DNA from: JAWVZU01 sp033722075
GTDB taxonomy: Bacteria > Pseudomonadota > Gammaproteobacteria > Xanthomonadales > SZUA-38
Reading direction: 5' to 3'
Assembly (NCBI GenBank): GCA_033722075.1
Contig: JAWVZU010000027.1
Coordinates: 1 to 21,694 of the forward strand
Length of the DNA: 21,694 nucleotides
Of this stretch, positions 1-7,228 are shown one piece after another (within the stretch, counting starts at the first letter, position 1; each line of letters begins with the position of its first letter). The translations under genes were made by a program, and so were the position numbers. The notes under the pieces were generated by a model. The model was given only the letters and a program-made list of their open reading frames with translations. It was not told the origin of the DNA and searched no databases.

Positions 1-2
1 CC

Positions 3-59
3 AAGCTGCGCAGCCTTCTGGCCCGCCTGAAGCGCGCGGAGTCGACCCGAGCTCGCTAA
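3..59 (+). CDS. 3' end of an unidentified gene entering from the left edge
   Basis: An open frame runs in from the window edge and stops at a TAA at 57-59. Only 18 residues are visible and they are rich in Leu, Arg and Lys. Third codon positions are almost all G or C, as in the certain genes nearby, which is the main reason to believe it is coding. It would converge on the response regulator, with the two stop codons overlapping by about 3 nt. The identity cannot be told. A sensor kinase for the neighbouring regulator is one possibility, but nothing in these residues shows it. Confidence 0.3.
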   Translation, partial: KLRSLLARLKRAESTRAR

Positions 60-712
60 CGCTGGTGCGGAGGTTTCAGATCCAGGCCCGTCAGAGCCAG
101 GACCGCCTGGGTTCTCGTGCGTACGCCCAGCTTGCGCATGATGGCGGTGACGTGAGCCTTGACGGTCGCCTCTGAGACCTCGAGGTCGAACGCGATCTGC
201 TTGTTGAGCATCCCGTCGGCGATCATCTTCAGCACGCGATACTGCTGCGGTGTGAGTTCCGCGACCCGACGTGCCATCTCCTGCTGGCTGACGTCGGCCG
301 AGCCGTCCCGGTCGTCCAGATCCGGCGGCAGCCAGGATTCTCCGGCCAGTACCGCCTCCATGGCCTCGCCGATGGTGTCGATGGAAGCGGATTTCGGGAT
401 GAATCCCGCCGCACCCAGCTCCAGGGCCTTGTCGATGATATTTCGGTCTTCGTCTGCGGAGACCATGAGGACCGGCACGTCCGGGTAGCGCCTGGCGATG
501 AACGCCAGCCCGGAGAAGCCGCTGGCGCCGGGCATGTGCAGGTCGAGCAGGAGCAGGTCCACGTCCTGGACCGTGGCAAGACAATCCTGTAGTCCCTGCA
601 AGGACTCGGCCTCCAGGATCCGTGCTCCGGGCAGGCGCGCCCCCACGGCCTGAAGCATGGCCGCGCGGAACAGCGGGTGGTCGTCCGCTACGACGACCGT
701 GTGATCGTTCAT
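56..712 (-). CDS. NarL/LuxR-family response regulator, probable regulator of acs
   Basis: A two-component response regulator of 218 residues. The receiver domain (about 5-122) has the acidic pair D10-D11, the phospho-acceptor D57 in LLLLDLHMPG, S85 and K107. A LuxR-type helix-turn-helix follows from about 152 (LTPQQYRVL, then NKQIAFDLEVSEATVKAH). An ATG at 712 is chosen because it overlaps the acs stop in an ATGA arrangement, implying translational coupling, and because the receiver fold begins at once. An upstream in-frame extension would lie inside acs and looks non-coding. Regulators of this type next to acs include CrbR and ErdR/AgmR, which control acetate use in Vibrio and Pseudomonas. 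That assignment is inferred from domain type and neighbourhood. No partner kinase is visible in the window. Confidence 0.9.
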   Translation of the reverse strand: MNDHTVVVADDHPLFRAAMLQAVGARLPGARILEAESLQGLQDCLATVQDVDLLLLDLHMPGASGFSGLAFIARRYPDVPVLMVSADEDRNIIDKALELGAAGFIPKSASIDTIGEAMEAVLAGESWLPPDLDDRDGSADVSQQEMARRVAELTPQQYRVLKMIADGMLNKQIAFDLEVSEATVKAHVTAIMRKLGVRTRTQAVLALTGLDLKPPHQR

Positions 713-2658
713 CGATTCATCCGGTGTTCCACCAGTTCCTCGACGACCCCCGGATCGGCAAGCGTCGAAGTGTCGCCCAGGTGCCCATAGTCGTTGGCGG
801 CAATCTTGCGCAGAATCCGCCGCATGATCTTGCCCGACCGGGTCTTGGGCAGACCGGGTGCCCACTGAATCAGGTCGGGACTCGCAATCGGTCCGATCTC
901 ATGACGCACGAAGTCCCGGAGCTCCGCGCGCAATTCGTCGCTGGGTTCTGCGCCGCTCACCAGGGTGACGTAGACGTAGATTCCCTGGCCCTTGATGTCG
1001 TGAGGATAGCCGACAACAGCGGCCTCGGCCACGGCGGAGTGGGCCACCAGCGCACTCTCGATCTCGGCGGTACCCATGCGGTGTCCCGAGACGTTCAGCA
1101 CGTCGTCGACGCGACCGGTGATCCAGTAGTAGCCGTCCTCGTCCCGGCGGGCGCCGTCGCCGGTGAAATAGCGCCCCGGAAAAGTCGAAAAATAGGTTTC
1201 GACAAAGCGCTGATGATTCCCGTAGACCGTGCGCATCTGCCCCGGCCAGCTGTCCAGCAGGACCAGGTTGCCCTCGGTCGCGCCTTCCAAAAGGCGACCT
1301 TCGTTGTCCACCAGTGCCGGCTGGATGCCGAAGAACGGGCGCGTGGCTGAGCCCGGTTTCAGGGGAGTGGCGCCGGGCAGCGGGGTGATCAGGATGCCGC
1401 CGGTCTCGGTCTGCCACCACGTATCGACGATCGGGCAGCGACCGTCGCCGACCACGTTGTAGTACCACTCCCAGGCCTCCGGGTTGATGGGCTCACCCAC
1501 GGAGCCGAGGATGCGCAGCGACTTGCGCGAGGTGCGCTTGACCGGTTCGTCGCCTTCCCGCATGAGCGCGCGGATCGCCGTGGGAGCGGTGTAGCAGATG
1601 TTGACCTGGTGCTTGTCGCAGATCTGCCAGAAGCGGCTGTAATCGGGATAACTAGGGACACCTTCGAACATGAGCGTCGTGGCGCCGTTGGCCAGGGGGC
1701 CGTAGACAATGTAGCTGTGACCGGTGATCCAGCCCACGTCGGCGGTGCACCAGTAGATGTCGCCGGGACGGTAGTCGAAGACCACCTCGTGGGTGAGCGC
1801 TGCGTAGACCAGATAGCCGCCCGTCGTATGCAACACCCCCTTGGGTTTGCCGGTGGAACCGCTGGTGTAAAGGATGAAGAGGGGATCCTCGGCGTTCATC
1901 GGCTCGGGTGGACAGTCTTCGTCCACCCCGGCAGCCAGCTCATGCAGCCAGTGATCGCGCCCGGAAACCATCGACACGTCGCCCCCGGTATTGCGGACGA
2001 CGAGCACTGCCTGGAGGCAATCGTCCACGCCGGGGCGGTCCGCCGCGGCATCGACATTGGCCTTCAGCGGCACGGTCTTGCCGCCGCGCCTTCCCTCATC
2101 GGCGGTAATCACCAGGCGACTTTCGCAGTCGACGATACGACCGGCCAGAGCGTCCGGTGAGAAGCCGCCGAAAACGACCGAGTGCACCGCGCCGATGCGT
2201 GCACAGGCGAGCATGGCGACGGCCGCCTCGACGATCATCGGCAGGTACAGGGTCACCCGATCGCCCTTGCCGATACCGAGTTCCTTGAGCACGTTGGCCA
2301 TTCGACAGACGCGCGCGTGCAGTTCGCCATAGGTGATCTGCTCATCGCGGTCGGGCTCATCTCCTTCCCAGATGATGGCGACGTCCTCGGTCCGCCCCGG
2401 CAGGTGCCGGTCCAGGCAGTTCGCACAGGCATTGAGGGTGCCATCCCCGAACCAGCGGATGTGCAGATCGTCGCGGTCGAAGGACACGTCCTTGACCTGG
2501 GTGAAGGGCTCGATCCAGTCGATGCGACCGGCCTGTTCTCGCCAGAAGCCCTCGCGGTCGGCCAGCGATTCACGGTACAGCCGCTCGTAATCCGCGGCGT
2601 CTATTAGAGCCTCTTTGGCAATCGCTGGCGGGACGGGATGGATGGGCGTGTCGGTCAT
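709..2658 (-). CDS. acs: acetyl-CoA synthetase, AMP-forming
   Basis: Converts acetate, ATP and CoA to acetyl-CoA, AMP and pyrophosphate in the cytoplasm. The 649 residues match the usual length of about 650. Adenylate-forming motifs are in order: the phosphate-binding YTSGSTGKPKG (264-274), WWQTETGG (414-421), the hinge region GRVDDVLNVSGHR (515-527), and PKTRSGKIMRR (604-614), where K610 is the catalytic lysine that is acetylated in well-studied homologues. The N-terminus has the ACS-type cap (YERLYRESLADREGFW). The start at 2658 has an AGGGG about 8 nt upstream. The regulator gene overlaps the 3' end by 4 nt, so the two are very likely one transcript. The upstream region is shared with the divergent porin gene and contains a large dyad. 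The family call is firm, and acetate as main substrate is the standard expectation for this length and motif set. Confidence 0.98.
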   Translation of the reverse strand: MTDTPIHPVPPAIAKEALIDAADYERLYRESLADREGFWREQAGRIDWIEPFTQVKDVSFDRDDLHIRWFGDGTLNACANCLDRHLPGRTEDVAIIWEGDEPDRDEQITYGELHARVCRMANVLKELGIGKGDRVTLYLPMIVEAAVAMLACARIGAVHSVVFGGFSPDALAGRIVDCESRLVITADEGRRGGKTVPLKANVDAAADRPGVDDCLQAVLVVRNTGGDVSMVSGRDHWLHELAAGVDEDCPPEPMNAEDPLFILYTSGSTGKPKGVLHTTGGYLVYAALTHEVVFDYRPGDIYWCTADVGWITGHSYIVYGPLANGATTLMFEGVPSYPDYSRFWQICDKHQVNICYTAPTAIRALMREGDEPVKRTSRKSLRILGSVGEPINPEAWEWYYNVVGDGRCPIVDTWWQTETGGILITPLPGATPLKPGSATRPFFGIQPALVDNEGRLLEGATEGNLVLLDSWPGQMRTVYGNHQRFVETYFSTFPGRYFTGDGARRDEDGYYWITGRVDDVLNVSGHRMGTAEIESALVAHSAVAEAAVVGYPHDIKGQGIYVYVTLVSGAEPSDELRAELRDFVRHEIGPIASPDLIQWAPGLPKTRSGKIMRRILRKIAANDYGHLGDTSTLADPGVVEELVEHRMNR

Positions 2659-2717
2659 GGCGTTATCCCCTGGGAGTCAGGTTTCCGACACATTCTGGAC
2701 GGGTTGGCGCGGCCGAC

Positions 2718-2761
2718 CCATTAGACCATTGTCGAAGGCCGATTCGACCAATGGCTAATGG
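2718..2761. promoter_or_regulatory. 44-nt near-perfect dyad between acs and the porin gene
   Basis: The left arm CCATTAGACCATTGTCGAA (2718-2736) and right arm TTCGACCAATGGCTAATGG (2743-2761) are inverted copies. They differ only by two offsetting single-base bulges, and the loop is GGCCGA. Each arm holds two copies of CCATT (or AATGG on the right), spaced 7-8 nt apart. The dyad lies 59 bp from the acs start and 64 bp from the porin start, almost centred between the divergent genes. It is best read as a shared operator. A structured RNA or repeat remnant cannot be excluded, and there is no T-tract to make it a terminator. Confidence 0.6.
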
Positions 2762-2825
2762 CGGAGAAGCGGGTTGCGGTTGACCATGCTGTTCCATGTA
2801 TCCACGGTCCGAGGGGGAAACCACA

Positions 2826-4163
2826 ATGATCCGTTCGAGAAGCAAGAAAGCCACCCTGGTTGCGGCGATACTGGCCTGCCTGCCTGCCACCGCCGTCGCG
2901 GACGGCAGCGAGCTTGATGCCTTGCGCGACCGTGTGGTCCAACTCGAATCGCTGGTCCGCGACCTCGTCGCCGACCGGGAACAGACCCGTGCCGAGCTGC
3001 GCCGCGTGGAGCATGAATCCGCCGCGGCACTCGATGAACGCATCGCCCGCACCGTGGCCGAACTGCGGGAAGTCGAACCGGAAACCGGGGACGGCATCAC
3101 CTTCGGCGGCTACCTGAAATCGGACTTCATCCTGAGTGACTACTCGGGTGGACAGATCCCCAGCGGCAGCATCGGGCGCGACTTCTACGTGCCGGGCACG
3201 CTGCCGGTCGGCGGCGCGGACGAGGATGTCCATGCCGACTTCCACGCCCGCGAGACGCGCCTTTTCCTCAAGGCGCAGAAGACCCTGGAAAACGGATCGA
3301 CGCTCGGCGCCTACGTCGAGGGCGATTTCCTCGTCACCGGCGGCGGAAACGAGCGCGTGAGCAATTCCTACTCGCCGCGCATGCGGCATGCCTTCGTGAG
3401 CTACGAGGGCTGGCTGGCCGGACAGACCTGGACGACCTTTCAGAATGTCGGTGCGTTGGCCGAGAACCTGGACTTCGTCGGACCCGCGGAGGGAACCGTG
3501 TTCGGACGCCAGGTCATGGTGCGCTATACCGGCGGGCCGTGGCAGTTCGCCATCGAAAATCCGGAGACTACCGTCACGCCCTTCGGCGGTGGGGCGCGCA
3601 TCGCCTCCGATGACGGGAATCTCCCTGATTTCGTCGCCCGCTACGAGGCCCGGGGCGACTGGGGAAATTTCGTGGTGACCGGGCTCCTGCGCCAGCTGGC
3701 CTACGAGGACCCCGCTCTCGGCATCGACGATACGGAGACGAGCATCGGTTTGAGCCTTTCAGGAAAGATGCCGGTCGGACGGGACGACTTTCGCTGGATG
3801 CTGACCGCCGGGCAGGGCCTGGGCCGCTATGTGGGCCTGAACACGGCCAACGGCGCGGTGCTCACCGAGACGGGAGAGCTCGAGGCCATCGATTCCATCT
3901 CCGGTTTCGCCAGCTATCGGCACCTCTGGTCGGACCAGTGGCGCTCGAACGCGACCCTCTCGTTCATCGACGTGGACAATGACATCGCCCTGACCGGCGC
4001 GGGAGTCACGGCGGAGGCGCGGAGCCTGCACCTGAACTTGATCTACAACCCGTTGCCCGGCTTCGATCTGGGGGTGGAGTACATCTACGCCGAGCGCGAA
4101 CTCGAAAGCGGCGCCGACGGGGACATGAACCGGTTGCAGTTCTCCACGCGCTTCGCGTTCTGA
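2826..4163 (+). CDS. DcaP-like trimeric outer-membrane porin
   Basis: A 445-residue outer-membrane beta-barrel. The first 25 residues form a signal peptide (basic MIRSRSKKAT, hydrophobic core, likely cut after ATAVA). Residues 28-84 are a heptad-like, charged coiled-coil. The barrel then starts at GYLKSDFILSDYSGG (95-109). It continues with alternating aromatic strands and ends in Phe-Ala-Phe, the usual terminal-Phe signal for the BAM machinery. A coiled coil followed by a barrel is the layout of the DcaP family, which carries dicarboxylates or other small anions; the substrate here is not shown. The ATG at 2826 is preferred over one at 2796 because GAGGGGG lies 8 nt upstream and the signal peptide then starts cleanly. 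It is divergent from acs and shares the dyad-containing promoter region, so co-regulation with acetate metabolism is plausible. Confidence 0.88.
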   Translation: MIRSRSKKATLVAAILACLPATAVADGSELDALRDRVVQLESLVRDLVADREQTRAELRRVEHESAAALDERIARTVAELREVEPETGDGITFGGYLKSDFILSDYSGGQIPSGSIGRDFYVPGTLPVGGADEDVHADFHARETRLFLKAQKTLENGSTLGAYVEGDFLVTGGGNERVSNSYSPRMRHAFVSYEGWLAGQTWTTFQNVGALAENLDFVGPAEGTVFGRQVMVRYTGGPWQFAIENPETTVTPFGGGARIASDDGNLPDFVARYEARGDWGNFVVTGLLRQLAYEDPALGIDDTETSIGLSLSGKMPVGRDDFRWMLTAGQGLGRYVGLNTANGAVLTETGELEAIDSISGFASYRHLWSDQWRSNATLSFIDVDNDIALTGAGVTAEARSLHLNLIYNPLPGFDLGVEYIYAERELESGADGDMNRLQFSTRFAF

Positions 4164-4181
4164 TTCACTCCGGTTCGGGAA

Positions 4182-4667
4182 TCAGATGATCCGCATGAGG
4201 ATGAAGATGCCGAGCATCATGAAGGCCAGCCCGAGCTTCATGGCTGTGCCCACCAGGAGACCGATCCACGCGCCGTAACCGGCTCTGGTCGCCCTGCGCA
4301 TGTCCGACTGGACGGTCAGCTCGCCGATGACCGCGCCCGCGAATGGTCCGAGGATCAGCCCCGGAAGCCCGAAAAATATCCCGACCACGGAACCGAGGGC
4401 GGCGCCCCAGAAGGCCCGCGGGCTGGCGCCGGTCCGCTTGACTCCGGCGGCACTGGCGATGAACTCGATGATGTAGCTGACGATGGTCAGGAATCCGAGG
4501 ATGGACAGGGTGATCCAGCCGACGTGCTGGAACTGCTCGGCCCAGGCGGCACACAGCAGGCCCAGAAAGACCAGCAGCGTGCCCGGCAGGGCTGGAAACA
4601 AGGTGCCGGCGATGCCGGTGATGATCAGCAGGGTGGCAAGCACCCAGAGCACGATGGTCAGGGTCAC
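4182..4667 (-). CDS. DUF456 family small membrane protein
   Basis: A strongly hydrophobic protein of 161 residues with about five membrane segments (roughly 3-22, 29-45, 52-72, 85-118 as a glycine-rich double pass, and 133-158). The glycine- and proline-rich stretches FPALPGTLLVFLGLL and FFGLPGLILGPFAGAVIGE are typical of the DUF456 family, whose function is unknown. I chose a GTG start at 4667 because AGGA lies 5 nt upstream and the first membrane helix begins immediately. A longer frame from a TTG at 4721 would add 18 polar residues. It converges on the porin gene with only 18 bp between stops, and is divergent from the aldolase-like gene. Confidence 0.8.
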   Translation of the reverse strand: MTLTIVLWVLATLLIITGIAGTLFPALPGTLLVFLGLLCAAWAEQFQHVGWITLSILGFLTIVSYIIEFIASAAGVKRTGASPRAFWGAALGSVVGIFFGLPGLILGPFAGAVIGELTVQSDMRRATRAGYGAWIGLLVGTAMKLGLAFMMLGIFILMRII

Positions 4668-4753
4668 GGTGGTCCTGTGAAAGTTCGTCTGCACGGTTCG
4701 ATTTGAAGCTGGACTGGGCAATAATCAATGCGACGTAAGTCACGGACGGGACC

Positions 4754-5377
4754 ATGCGCGAAACCGAAGGCGTCATCAAGTTCGAGCTGGATCACCGGGA
4801 CGGCCCGGCGCCCACGACCGAATTGGGCACGTTGAACGCCTGGCGCACGGTGCTTCATCGCCTGGGCCTGGTCGGCCAGGTCGAGGGGCGCTACGGGGGC
4901 TACGGTTTCGGTAACGTCAGTGTTCGCGACGGCGCCGGTTTTCTGATCAGCGGGACCCAGACGGGCCGCCCCGAGAACCTGGATCCCGACGCGTACGTAG
5001 CGGTGCTGGACTGCGACCCGGCGGCCAATCGGATCGTCTCCCAGGGGCGTGTAAAGCCGTCGTCCGAGTCGCTGACGCACGGGGCAATCTACACTGCCGA
5101 TTCGACCGTCGGATGTGTCCTGCACGCCCACAGTCCGGAAATCTGGCAGCGGATCGACGAGCTTGGTCTGCCGGCCACACCGGCCGACGTCGCCTATGGC
5201 ACGCCGGCCATGGCCGAAACCGTGGCAACACTGCTGGCAGACTCGCGCATGCCGAGGCCCGGTGTCTTTGCCACTCGGGGACACGAGGATGGCGTCTTCG
5301 CCTTCGGCAGCCGGCCCGATGACGCGGGCATGGCGCTGGTCGGGGTGCTGGCCCGGGCACTCGCCCTGGCCTCTTAA
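4754..5377 (+). CDS. class II aldolase/adducin family protein
   Basis: A 207-residue single-domain protein of the class II aldolase/adducin fold, which includes L-fuculose- and L-ribulose-phosphate metabolic enzymes and a methylthioribulose dehydratase. Visible family motifs are GNVS (53-56), SGTQTG (66-71), KPSSESLTH (101-109) and VLHAHS (122-127). E105, H124, H126 and H177 (in GHEDG) sit where the catalytic acid and zinc ligands are expected, so it is probably an active metalloenzyme. The substrate cannot be named. It stands alone on the plus strand, divergent from DUF456, followed by a repeat-bearing gap. A GGACGGG just before the ATG is the only ribosome-site candidate, and its spacing is short. 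Confidence 0.85.
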   Translation: MRETEGVIKFELDHRDGPAPTTELGTLNAWRTVLHRLGLVGQVEGRYGGYGFGNVSVRDGAGFLISGTQTGRPENLDPDAYVAVLDCDPAANRIVSQGRVKPSSESLTHGAIYTADSTVGCVLHAHSPEIWQRIDELGLPATPADVAYGTPAMAETVATLLADSRMPRPGVFATRGHEDGVFAFGSRPDDAGMALVGVLARALALAS

Positions 5378-5387
5378 CCTAGAGCGG

Positions 5388-5514
5388 CAAACAGGAAAGC
5401 GGGAAAACATGAAAGGGCCGCGGGCGCGGCTGAACCACAACGGCGAAGGCCGTCCCCCTCAGCTGCTTATCTTCATGGCTTCGTTACCTCTTCATGTCTT
5501 CACGGTTACCGCTT
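5388..5514. repeat. degenerate inverted-repeat region with CATGAA motifs
   Basis: The gap between two convergent stop codons (5378-5529) carries GCGGGAAAACATGAAAGG on the left. On the right are inverted copies of the same words (CTTCATGG, CTTCATGTC, GGTTACCGC). Between them is a perfect small hairpin, ACGGC-gaag-GCCGT (5440-5453). The layout resembles the cleaner element at 19173-19318 but the arms are not collinear, so it may be a decayed relative. It could act as a two-way transcription stop, although there is no T-tract. Confidence 0.45.
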
Positions 5515-5529
5515 TGAAGGGTATAAGGG

Positions 5530-5862
5530 TCAGTCTTTCCGGGTGCGCGCCGGAGGTACGGGGAACGGCGTGATCTTCTCGCCGGATTCGCTGTCCCGGA
5601 TCTGGCACGTGCCGCGCTTGTCGACTTCTTCGATGCGAATGACGCTGTGCATCGGGAGATGCAGGGTCGTCACCCCGGCAAACTCCTCGCGCATCTTCTC
5701 CTCCGTGGGGTCCACGACCAGCTTCGACTCCTCTTCGAAGATCAGGTCGGAGACCTGGATGAAACCGTACATGTCGCTCGACGAAGTGGAACGGGCAAAC
5801 AGTTCATAGACCTTGCCGTGGTTCAGGAAGATGATCTTGTAGATGGTCTTGTTTGTGGCCAT
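5530..5862 (-). CDS. DUF1820 family protein
   Basis: A 110-residue cytoplasmic protein matching the DUF1820 family, which is widespread in gammaproteobacteria and of unknown function. Recognisable stretches are YKIIFLNHGKVYELFARS near the N-terminus, LVVDPTEEKMREEFAGV in the middle, and LPMHSVIRIEEVDKRGTC. The ATG at 5862 has AAGG a few bases upstream and gives the family's usual length. In-frame codons further upstream lie inside the rhomboid gene and are rejected. The rhomboid stop is only 2 nt away, so it is the last gene of the gspA-gspB-rhomboid transcript. No signal peptide or membrane segment is seen. Confidence 0.88.
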   Translation of the reverse strand: MATNKTIYKIIFLNHGKVYELFARSTSSSDMYGFIQVSDLIFEEESKLVVDPTEEKMREEFAGVTTLHLPMHSVIRIEEVDKRGTCQIRDSESGEKITPFPVPPARTRKD

Positions 5863-5864
5863 GA

Positions 5865-6530
5865 CTACCTTTGCATGCTGCGCGTGACCCGGCCCAGGGC
5901 GGCCAGGATGAAGCCCGCCAGGAAGCCACCGATGTGGCTCCACCAGGCGATTTCTTCAACCCGCGTGCTGCTCACAGTGTATAGCACCTGGAGCAGGAAC
6001 CAGGACCCGATCAGGGCGATTCCCGGCACGCGTACCAGCTGCCAGTAGAGCCCCAGCGGAAGGATGATACCCAGTCGCGCGGTCGGATCGAGCACCAGGA
6101 AGGCGCCGAGGAGCGCCGCGGTTGCTCCGCTTGCGCCGATGACGGGTGATGCGGAAGCGGGAAACCGCCAGGCGGACACCAGGTTGGCCAGAGCGCCGCA
6201 TCCAAGCACCAGGATCAGGAACCACAGGGCCCCGGTCCGGCGCTCGATGCGTTGGGCGAACAGCCAGAAGAACGCCAGGTTGCCGAACAGGTGCAGCCAG
6301 TCCAGGTGCAGGAACAGGGCCGTGACTGGCGTCAACCATTCGCGGGATCGATACCAGGGAATTCCGTCGTCGCTCCAGAAGGTCCCGGGGACCAGGCCAT
6401 AGCGTTGAAACCAGATGTTGGGATCGGGTGAGAGAATCACCGCGATGCCGGCCGTCAGCGCGGCAGCGGTGAGTAGAATCGCAGCAATAGGAAAGTGGTT
6501 GGCGCTGCGGCGGCGGTTGCGTCGGGGCAT
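5865..6530 (-). CDS. rhomboid family intramembrane serine protease
   Basis: A 221-residue polytopic membrane protein with about six hydrophobic segments. The rhomboid signature is complete. HLDWLHLFGN (75-84) gives the oxyanion-side His and Asn (H80, N84), GASG (132-135) holds the nucleophile S134, and WSHIGGF (197-203) supplies the catalytic H199. It should cut membrane proteins within the bilayer; the substrate is unknown. It lies 2 nt downstream of gspB and 2 nt upstream of DUF1820, so it is co-transcribed with a secretion module. I considered a rhombosortase (which processes type II secretion substrates), but the conserved regions look like a classical rhomboid. Confidence 0.92.
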   Translation of the reverse strand: MPRRNRRRSANHFPIAAILLTAAALTAGIAVILSPDPNIWFQRYGLVPGTFWSDDGIPWYRSREWLTPVTALFLHLDWLHLFGNLAFFWLFAQRIERRTGALWFLILVLGCGALANLVSAWRFPASASPVIGASGATAALLGAFLVLDPTARLGIILPLGLYWQLVRVPGIALIGSWFLLQVLYTVSSTRVEEIAWWSHIGGFLAGFILAALGRVTRSMQR

Positions 6531-6532
6531 GA

Positions 6533-7228
6533 TCAGCGGGACTGCCAGAGGTAGCGCCTGCCGTCGACCTCGACAACCATGCCCTGGGCGGTGATCTCGG
6601 CCAGCACGACGCCGGCCTCGAGTTCGTCCCCCTGCTCCTTTCTCTGCAGATTGATCAGGACGAAACGATTCTCCGCCTCGGGCGCAAAAACGTGCATGTT
6701 GACCGTCATGCTGCGCAGGAAGTCGCGGGCGGCCCCCGCCGGCAGCGCTTCGACGGGCAGGTAATCCGGGGGCGGCGCAACCGTCGCCGGCGCGGGCTCG
6801 GTCGCGGGCGGATCAAGATCCACGAGGACCGGTTCTTCGGGCTGCTCGGAGGCGACCTGTTGCGGTGCCTCGCGAGGTTCTCGCGCCGGGGTGGGGTCGT
6901 CGGCCGGAACCTCGTCAGAATCGTCGGCCGGCCGGTTGGCTGGTGACGGCACAGGTTCAGTCCGGGTCTCGGGTTCAGACTCCGCAGCAGTCGTCTGCTG
7001 CGGTGCCAAGATCGACGAATCGTCCGGGGGTGCCACCGGTTGGGCGGGGCTGCCGGCGCGCTGCTGCCAGAGCCACAGCGCTGCTGCGCCCAGGACGACG
7101 AGTACCAGGAGACCCGGCAGAAGACGGTTTGATGCGGAGGGCCGAGGAGCGAGCGCGGCGGGGGACTCGGCCGATCCGGCCTGACGCTCCGCTTCGGACC
7201 GCTTCAGGGCGTCGAGGATCAGCGACAT
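6533..7228 (-). CDS. gspB: general secretion pathway protein B (ExeB-like)
   Basis: A 231-residue inner-membrane protein. The N-terminus MSLILDALKRSEAERQ is the GspB signature. One membrane helix spans about 36-54. A long Pro/Ala/Glu-rich linker (about 55-160) reaches into the periplasm. A compact C-terminal GspB domain follows (about 163-231, including MHVFAPEAENRFVLINLQR and GRRYLWQSR). In Aeromonas, ExeA and ExeB form a complex that helps the secretin cross and assemble in the cell wall for type II secretion. The start at 7228 overlaps the gspA stop by one base (TGATG), so the two are translationally coupled. A longer upstream frame lies wholly inside gspA and is a shadow. No other gsp genes are in the window. 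Confidence 0.92.
   Translation of the reverse strand: MSLILDALKRSEAERQAGSAESPAALAPRPSASNRLLPGLLVLVVLGAAALWLWQQRAGSPAQPVAPPDDSSILAPQQTTAAESEPETRTEPVPSPANRPADDSDEVPADDPTPAREPREAPQQVASEQPEEPVLVDLDPPATEPAPATVAPPPDYLPVEALPAGAARDFLRSMTVNMHVFAPEAENRFVLINLQRKEQGDELEAGVVLAEITAQGMVVEVDGRRYLWQSR

Noticed and set aside
4161..4184. TGATTC/GAATCA inverted repeat between the porin and DUF456 stops
   Set aside because: Six pairs formed largely by the two TGA stop codons; too short and without a T-tract to call a terminator.
5865..6530. Rhombosortase linked to type II secretion
   Set aside because: The active-site regions (HLDWLHLFGN, GASGA, WSHIGGF) fit classical rhomboids, and no protein with a Gly-Gly C-terminal sorting signal is in the window.
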